From NCBI GenBank assembly GCA_928212115.1, contig CAKMRJ010005634.1, positions 173,723,714 to 173,787,713 on the forward strand: a stretch of DNA of 64,000 nucleotides. Reading direction: 5' to 3'. Of this stretch, positions 58,021 through 64,000 are shown piece after piece. The DNA comes from Lactuca virosa. Taxonomy: Eukaryota; Streptophyta; Magnoliopsida; Asterales; Asteraceae. A program made the translations under genes and the position numbers. Under the pieces are notes generated by a model. The model searched no databases. It was not told where the DNA came from and was given only the letters and a program-made list of their open reading frames with translations. How positions within the stretch are numbered: the stretch's first letter is position 1; the number at the start of each line of letters is the position of its first letter.

Positions 58021-58842
58021 TCCCTTGTCCAAACATCCAAACCGAATCACAACATCAACGAGGCACACCGCCACCCGACACGGCGGCCGGTGGCGGCAGC
58101 ACCGCCTCACGGTGGTGGTTAGGATTCCTTTTTCATTATTCCAATTTATGATTACATTTTACAAACTCTAATCCCAAAATAAACACACTAAACAAACTAA
58201 TCACACACACAGCCACCTTGTGGTGGCCGACGGTGGCGCATGGCAGCAGCCACCACCTCACGGTGGTGGTGGTGGCTGTTCTCGAGAGTTCCACCCAAAT
58301 AACACAACACTAATAATGGAAACACACCCAAAGACACTTCAGCTTCACGAGTCCTCGAACTCAGCCACCATATCACGGTGGCAGGCGACGAATGTTGGTC
58401 TTCAATGGAGTGGCAGCGGCGGCGTCAATGACGGGGGAGGCTGCCAGCCGCAACAGATTAACATCCGACGACGGTTGGTCTTCCACAAGAACAGCAGCGG
58501 CGCGACGTCGGAAGCGTCGTGGTAAGGCTACGGTGCTCGGAGAAACGCCGATGACCATCGTGAGACGTGTGTGCGGCTGGCGGCAGAAGGCAGAAGAATA
58601 AGAAGAAAGGTGGAGGGGGGTGGCGGAGATCGTCGGTTCCGGCTTCATCAACGACTGCACAAGGCATCAGCAGCGACTACAGCGGCGGCTCGGTGGTTCA
58701 CGCTACCGGTTCTTGTTCTCGGCATTGGTGGTCGGAGGTAGCAGTGGCGCCGGAGATTGAAGAGGTGAATGCTGGCGGCTGGAGGGAGGTATAAGGTTGG
58801 AGGGTTACGGCTGCATAAATGGTTGATAGGGTTAGGGTTTCT

Positions 58843-58850
58843 TCCCTATA
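58843..58850 (-). promoter_or_regulatory. Putative TATA box of the solo LTR
   Basis: The minus strand reads GGGTATATAGGGAAG, followed by AAACCCTAACCCTA. It fits the U3/R boundary of a minus-oriented LTR about 370 bp from its start. Confidence 0.45.
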
Positions 58851-59214
58851 TACCCGACGCCTTTAGGAATTTTTCCGTAATGCCACAAATAGTCCCTCCC
58901 TTCACATTTTCCGTCAAAGCAAGGCCAAAATTTACACTCCAGCCCCCTGACTCTAAAATTCCTTTCAACACAAGTCCAAAGAAATTGCCAAACAGCCCCT
59001 AACATCAGAATTCTATTCATAATTGGACCGGAAGTTACATTTTAACCCCCATTTCCAAGTTTTAATACATTCGAGTCTCGATAACAACCACTCCTATCAA
59101 CTTACTATCACCTTAAAGCTAAATTAAAATAATATAAAATACATCTCGGGGTTTTACGACCATTATTATTTATTTTATTCGTTTATTTATTTATTAAATA
59201 AACAGGGTGTTACA

Positions 59215-59640
59215 ATCCATCTGCCAAATTTCATAATAATGAAATAAAACTATAGAAAACATGATCCTAATAGATTTTATCTTAGCTACTGGTGAAAAGG
59301 TCTCATCATAGTTAATCCCTTGGGTTTGAGTAAATCCATTTACAACCAACCTAGATTTTTAAGTGTGTAATTTCCCATCCATGTCGGTCTTCTTCCTAAA
59401 GATCCATTTGCACCCGACCGTCTTTCGACCAGGTACATGATCAACCAAGTTCCACACTTGATTATCATACATTGACTGAATCTCACTCTCCGTTACCTCC
59501 TTCCATCTAGCAGCTTCAGGGCTTACCATTGCTTCCTTGTAGTTAGCAGGCTCATCTAAATTTTACAAGTGTAGGATCACTAACAAACATATCACTATCT
59601 GTAGATATATGAAAACCATAAAACTCGGGTGTCATGCTAA
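59215..59640 (-). pseudogene. Copia 2 RT (N-terminal) remnant
   Basis: The minus strand reads ESEIQSMYDNQVWNLVDHVP, then GCKWIFRKKTDMDGKL, a stop, VNGFTQTQGINYDETFSPVA and YEIWQMD. It stops there at the insertion, and the following residues are encoded at 47885 and downward. Compared with copia 1 it keeps the Gln that became a stop in that copy. Confidence 0.88.
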
Positions 59641-59650
59641 CTCTACTGGA

Positions 59651-60724
59651 TCAAAGAAGGGGTAATGACTTGTCAACTGGAATTTCTTCCTCAGGTTGAA
59701 AGTTAGTGTTATCAGAGGTTCCTTCATTGGATGACTCTTGAATTTCTTCAAGATTAATAGCACTCCCACTATCCTCTCTGAATATGAGCTCTCTCTTACA
59801 AAAGACTCCTTTTCGAGCTATAAAGACCACGTTCTTATCAGGTCTGTAGAAAAAGTGTCCAAAAGACTTCTGTGGGTAGCCAATGAAATAACACTTCTCC
59901 ACTTTGGGTTCGAGTTTGTCGTGAGTCTCTCGTCTCACGAGAGTTTCACAACCCCAGACATTGATATGTGCGATAGAGGGAGATTTCCCCTGTCCACATC
60001 TCATGAGGTGTTTTGGCAACCTTCTTTGTTGGAATAAGACACACGATATGGGCGCCTATATCTAAGGCATACCCCTAGAAAAAATAGGAAGGGAAGCTCG
60101 ACTCATCATGGAACGAACCATATCGAGTAAGGTTCGATTATGCCTCTCAGTCACACCATTAAGTTGTGGTGTTATGGGAGGATTCAACTGTGAAACAATT
60201 TCACATTCCTTAAGATAGTCATGGAACTCAATACTAAGATACTCACCACCTCTATCAGATCTGAGCATCTTTATCTTCTTGCCCAAATGATTCTCGACTT
60301 CGTGCTTAAACTTTTTGAACCTTTCAAAGGTTTCTGATTTATGTTAGATAAAGTAGATATAACCATATCTGATATAGTCATCAGTAAAATGTCATGTAAT
60401 ATCAATTTTCGTCATCTTTCCCAAGAGACAAGATTCACATTCATCATTTGTCCTAAGATCAAATGATTCCAACATTCCATCCTTTTGGATTTGGGCGATG
60501 TGTTTCTTGTTTATGTGCCCAAGACGACAATGGCACAAGCATGCCTTGTCCACACCATTGGACGAATCAATATGAAACATATTATTGCCTAATATATCAA
60601 CACAAATCACAGTTTCATACACTCCATTACATGGTAAATCTTTAAACATAAAAACACCATTTTTCAAAGCATAAATTGAACCAATATCATTATCAAAAGA
60701 GTATTTAAAACCTTGTCTGAACAA
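59651..60724 (-). pseudogene. Copia 2 integrase remnant
   Basis: The zinc site (CLCHCRLGHINKKHIAQ, ECESCLLGKMTK) lies in frame 60392-60724. Directly after MTK about 36 residues present in copia 1 are missing, including the HTDVFGP block with the first catalytic Asp. RSDRGGEYLS and PQLNGVTERHNRTLL (60062-60286) keep the other two acidic residues. The C-terminal part (59651-60019) has VWGCETLVRRETHDKLEP and CYFIGYPQKSFGH. Confidence 0.88.
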
Positions 60725-60745
60725 TGCATGAAAAGAAATAATGTT

Positions 60746-60997
60746 TCATGTCATTTCTGATGAGTAGCAACAATTTAATAAATCAATCCTAACATCACTA
60801 CTAAGCATAAGTTCATAAGTCCCAATCTTGGTATTAGGTAAAGATAACCTATTACCCATGATCAGGTTTAGTCTTTCATGCTCCACTTCCTTACTTTCAC
60901 TTAGTCTCTGAAAATCAAAGCAAAAATAGAAACCACATCGTGTATCAAGAACCCAAGAATAAGAATATTGTGTAGTATTGATCATTCCATCCTTCAA
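60746..60997 (-). pseudogene. Copia 2 protease remnant
   Basis: SYSWVLDTRCGFYFC shows the active-site D-T-G with Gly changed to Arg. HERLNLIMGNRLSLPNTKIG and SSDVRIDLLNCCYS match copia 1. Confidence 0.8.
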
Positions 60998-61040
60998 GTC
61001 CTGACGAGGAAGCCTTGATCATTCCATCCTTCAAGTCCTG
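60978..61040. repeat. 26-bp direct duplication in gag
   Basis: TTGATCATTCCATCCTTCAA + GTCCTG occurs at 60978-61003 and 61015-61040. It falls at the gag-protease junction and probably arose by replication slippage or template switching. Confidence 0.9.
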
Positions 61041-61878
61041 CAAGTGTTTAGGGTAACTTCTTCTCCAGTGACCCTTTTCGCCACAATGGAAGCAAGTAGC
61101 TTCTTTTGGGTCACTGATTGCAGGAACATCAAAGTTGGGTTTCGTCTTAGACCCACTACTAGAACCTCCAGCATGGGCCTTCCCTTTCCTGTTGGATTGG
61201 GAAAAAGCCTTCCTATTTTTTCATTTTCCAGATCCAATGGCTAGGACATGAACATTTGTTGCATTAGGAGCATGATTTTTTTCATCATCGACTCAGTAGT
61301 TTGCAACAAATTATGGAGTTGGGTCAATGTCGTCTCCGTATTGTTCAAATGATAAGTCAAAACGAACTGGATCATAAATAGTAGTCAAGGAGACGTTGAG
61401 CCTCTGGAGTTACTCCATGTACCTTTTCATTTTCTGTACGTGAGCACAGACCGATTCTCTTTCCTTGAGCTTGCATGTCATAAGTGACCTGACCACTTTG
61501 TAGCATTCTTGTCTGGACTTTTTGTGGAACTTTTGAGCAAGTTCAAGACTCGTCTCATATGGCTACTAGTCCTCATATAACTTGGCCAGCTCAGGTGCCA
61601 TAGTGGCCACAATGATGCAAGCAACCTTTGTGGCGTCATCATAATGTTTGTTGTATGAAGAAATTTCCTCAGGATTAGCGGTGGAATGATCGATTTCAAC
61701 AAGTAGATTTTCGAGGACATACTCTTTGCCCTCGTGTCAAAGATTCATCTTCAAGTTCCTCATTTAATCCATGTAGTTAGAACCAGTGGGCTTCTCTTTT
61801 GAACGAATCGAGAGAAGAGAGAAGTTTGAGTTTGAAGGGGCGGATTGAGTAGTAGTGAGATCACCGTTTCCAGACATC
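61041..61878 (-). pseudogene. gag: Copia 2 gag remnant
   Basis: The start ATG is at 61876-61878 (MSGNGDLTTTQSAPSNSNFS); a stop follows within about 40 codons, then UBN2-type gag in pieces. The single zinc knuckle near 61060-61110 reads CFHCGEKGHWRRSY, the last Cys being Tyr. This copy supplies the gag N-terminus that copia 1 lacks. Confidence 0.82.
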
Positions 61879-62640
61879 TATTTAAAGAGACATAGTTTTT
61901 AGTTAAGAATATTATTCCTTATTTTGACCCAAAATGAATATTCAAGGCTAGGATCCCATATACAGTTCACAACAAAGAAAAAGGATGCCATAATCTAATT
62001 GCGAATTTATTAAGGTAGGTAATACAAATTTATCAATTCCAATCATGAAATTTATAGATATTTTGAGATTCAATGAATCATATCAATGGCATGTTTAATA
62101 TCATATTATGCTCTTCAATTTGTGACTGGGACGCCGGGGATCACAAATAAGATGTGAATAACCATGCAAACCCGCTTGACAACATGGATGTCATTTATCA
62201 TCTCAGGTTAATGCACCGGTTAACTACTCACGCTCCACTAACAATGATAATTTTCAATTTGTCCATCACTCAACTTTATAGTCCCAAATTAGTGTGTCAG
62301 TTAACCGTGCACGCTCCATGAATGACGTATAAAGAGTGACGTGCGTTTTCATGGATTAGCATACAATTCCCATTTTGTTCTAAAGTAACTAGAGTTGGGG
62401 TTTATAAAAGGGTTTGGTTACTTTATAATATCATACTTTTAGAGGTTATGTCCTATCAAATCCGTTCGACTAACGACCCTCCACCATACAAGGGAGCGAT
62501 GGTTGAGAGTGGACACCCATTCAACGCTCATTTTATAGGCCATTTCCTTATACCCCCCCTCCCCCCCTCTTAGAGTACGGCTTCGTGAATGAGGCCTACT
62601 ATTGATTTGAATGACTCGTCTTATACATATAATATATTAA
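61879..62640 (-). other. Probable copia 2 leader, 5' LTR not found
   Basis: Non-coding. It includes near-repeated phrases TTAATGCACCGGTTAACTA + CTCACGCTCC and GTGTGTCAGTTAACCGTGCA + CGCTCC, about 100 bp apart. No Met-tRNA PBS complement was found, so the left LTR was lost or the leader is longer than the window suggests. Confidence 0.45.
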
Positions 62641-62647
62641 ACTTTTA

Positions 62648-62650
<3 letters not shown>

Positions 62651-62692
<42 letters not shown>
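62651..62692. repeat. (AT)n microsatellite
   Basis: About 21 AT units. Confidence 0.95.
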
Positions 62693-62696
<4 letters not shown>

Positions 62697-63290
62697 TAAG
62701 GTGTATTTTAAATCTTTTCAAAATACGATGTTTAAATATTAATAATTTAAATTATCATATAATTAATCAGTGATCTAATAAGGAAGAAGGTAGGTCGTAG
62801 GACCTACCTAAAATTTCATTTTCATTTATAATGTATATATCACAAAATTAGGAAGTATCTTAAAAAAAATAGAGGATCTACTTTGAGTGTGTTTTTTACA
62901 AAAATAATGTCTTAAAAACCATTTTAAAAAGAAAAAAAAATAAGTTACAAGAGATAATTGTGCTGTTAAATATATAAGGTTAAATATAATATATAATTTT
63001 TATCAAACAATAAGGTATCAATGTACTAATAATCAACTAGTTTTTCATTAAATCGTTCGGTTTTTTCAGTTATATTTTGGTTTTTTAAAAATTTTAATCG
63101 GTGATGCCTGATCGGTTTTATCAGTTATATTTCATTAAATCGTACACGAACCGACCCGACCCGAACCGAACCGACTCCCCACAAGTGTTTTTTTTTTTAC
63201 GGCTTACTTAATTGGGGAACCACGTGATATTTTATTCTAGATTCGTCATTGTTCGCTCCTAGTTTAAATGTCATAAATAGATATTATTAT
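62693..63290. other. AT-rich DNA with a possible hAT end
   Basis: A cluster of CGAACCGACCCGACCCGAAC-type motifs at 63135-63172 and TGTTCGCTCCTAG at 63251-63263 resemble the subterminal and terminal sequences of the two hAT-like elements, but no matching left end or 8-bp duplication was found. Confidence 0.35.
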
Positions 63291-63320
63291 ATAGTTGAAT
63301 GGAAACTCTAGACCTATATG

Positions 63321-63499
63321 TATAAAATGAGGTGGTCCCTAACATACAAAGATACAACAATCACTTGCCCGATCTTTAATCCCCATCATCAAAGGTTACT
63401 TAAAGAAGTAGTCTAAGGGTGTTTGAAGACCATCACACGTCGGCTATATTTTTTCGACAAAATTTCATATCAAGCATATGACATGATCAATGGATCAAG
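63321..63499 (+). promoter_or_regulatory. Possible promoter and first exon of a host gene
   Basis: TATAAAAT at 63321-63328, a leader with CAACAATCACTTGCC, an ATG at 63483 and six codons (MINGSR) to an AAG/GTATGT donor at 63500. This is a weak signal chain; no further exon is recognised before the window ends. Confidence 0.2.
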
Positions 63500-63990
63500 G
63501 TATGTTTTTTATTTTATCTTAGTGATTCTATAATATGGTTCGATTTATGGTTTAAAATATTTTGCTAACAAATGATATAAAAACTAGAATATATATATAT
63601 TGGGTCATCATATTGAAATTGTCAATTTTTTGGGCTTTTGTGTACTCTTTGCCCAACTAATTTTTGCATTTATAAAGATAGGTTGGAAATTAAGGCAAAA
63701 CAACAATCATTAGTTAGTTGAACATCTTACATGGTTCATGTTTAAGAGGTTCATATTTTGGATTGGGTTCATCTCTATAATAATCATATAAGTTGAGTTG
63801 TATGTATACATACCAAAGCGTAAAAACTCAACAAATTCCCTTCTTTGTTTGTCTGATTTGAGGGAGAATGTTATTAATAGTTAAAAGAATTTTTTTTATC
63901 ATCGAAGAAGTTTTATTTACTCAACACATTTTCCTTTCTTATTTTGTTTGTCCACAATCTTTTATTTATAGTATACGTAATTATTATAAG
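63500..63990. other. AT-rich DNA, no gene seen
   Basis: No exon or repeat recognised. Confidence 0.4.
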
Positions 63991-64000
63991 TGTAACGACC
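63991..64000 (+). mobile_element. Possible start of another LTR
   Basis: TGTAACGACC at the very end of the window looks like the 5' end of a gypsy LTR; only ten bases are present. Confidence 0.3.

Larger units (their letters stand above)
47886..59214 (-). mobile_element. Solo gypsy-type LTR, split by a nested element
   Basis: Starts TGTAACATCCC and ends GGGTGTTACA, flanked by perfect target duplications ATCCA (47881-47885 and 59215-59219). Excluding the insert at 48276-56633 and one duplicated CCGGG it is about 2.97 kb with no internal domain, PBS or PPT, so it is a solo LTR left by LTR-LTR recombination. A TATA box on the minus strand near 58845 indicates minus orientation. Features inside include a GGCCCA/telo-box cluster, a GC-rich stretch (58050-58800) and tandem repeats. 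Confidence 0.82.
44926..62640 (-). mobile_element. Ty1/copia element 'copia 2', interrupted
   Basis: Same family as copia 1 but inverted. In minus-strand order: a leader, gag (start ATG 61878), protease, integrase, RT, RNase H, 3' UTR, polypurine tract and 3' LTR (44926-45766). RT is split at 47885/59215 by the solo-LTR insertion with target duplication ATCCA. No 5' LTR or PBS is visible on the right, so the right limit is set at the (AT)n tract near 62650 and is uncertain. Confidence 0.88.

Noticed and set aside
58220..58794. GC-rich frames with Gly/Ala/Arg-rich peptides on both strands
   Set aside because: They lie inside the solo LTR and are explained by local GC-rich composition; no domain is recognised.
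62770..62815. Small hairpin GGTAGGTC-GTAG-GACCTACC
   Set aside because: An eight-base stem in AT-rich DNA is easily met by chance and has no flanking structure.

Overview
The window reads as plant nuclear DNA, most likely from an intergenic, repeat-rich part of an Asteraceae genome; lettuce or a relative is my guess from the general look of the retroelements and the ACTCG-N-CGAGT LTR motifs, not from a database match. I find no convincing intact host gene. Nearly all of it is transposable elements, many nested inside one another, separated by AT-rich DNA and (TA)n microsatellites. Most long open frames are decayed retroelement polyprotein segments, or arise because tandem repeats have unit lengths divisible by three.

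Layout, left to right. 1-1629: a TIR element inside a (TA)n microsatellite, carrying an exon-like coding fragment. 2635-8247: two pieces of Ty3/gypsy LTR; the second is split by another TA-flanked TIR element (4711-7120). 8248-13490 and 38063-38157: a plus-strand Ty1/copia element (copia 1), truncated at its 5' end. Its 3' LTR is split by a complete minus-strand copia element (13491-38057, 337-bp LTRs, target duplication GTATG), called SIRE-like here, which carries a very long extra ORF after pol. That ORF is in turn split by a 12-kb gypsy element (16439-28445, target duplication TGACT). 38158-41594: the 3' end of another gypsy element with polypurine tract and LTR. 41595-41714: a perfect 120-bp palindrome. 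42483-43362 and 43752-44403: two non-autonomous hAT-like elements with 8-bp target duplications. 44926-62640: a second copy of the copia 1 family on the minus strand (copia 2). Its RT is split by a solo LTR (47886-59214, target duplication ATCCA), which is split by a gag-only gypsy-type element (48276-56633, target duplication CCGGG). 62641-64000: AT-rich flank, a weak promoter/first-exon candidate, and ten bases that may begin another LTR.

The target duplications give a relative order of events: copia 1, then the SIRE-like element, then its gypsy insert; and copia 2, then the gypsy element that left the solo LTR, then the gag-only element. All three copia polyproteins are inactivated: the SIRE-like copy has a stop at the integrase glutamate and an altered RT YVDD motif; copia 1 has stops in gag, protease and RT; copia 2 has lost the first integrase aspartate and has a stop inside YVDD. 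The two complete gypsy-type elements keep LTRs, PBS, PPT and a shortened gag of N-terminus plus three zinc knuckles, without the capsid region, so they probably moved using proteins made elsewhere.

The most interesting items are the compact capsid-less gag shared by two unrelated-looking gypsy elements, the large accessory ORF of the SIRE-like element, the pair of microsatellite-flanked TIR elements with possible captured exons, the perfect 120-bp palindrome, and an LTR packed with GGCCCA/telo-box motifs. I see nothing that amounts to a new defence or enzymatic system.
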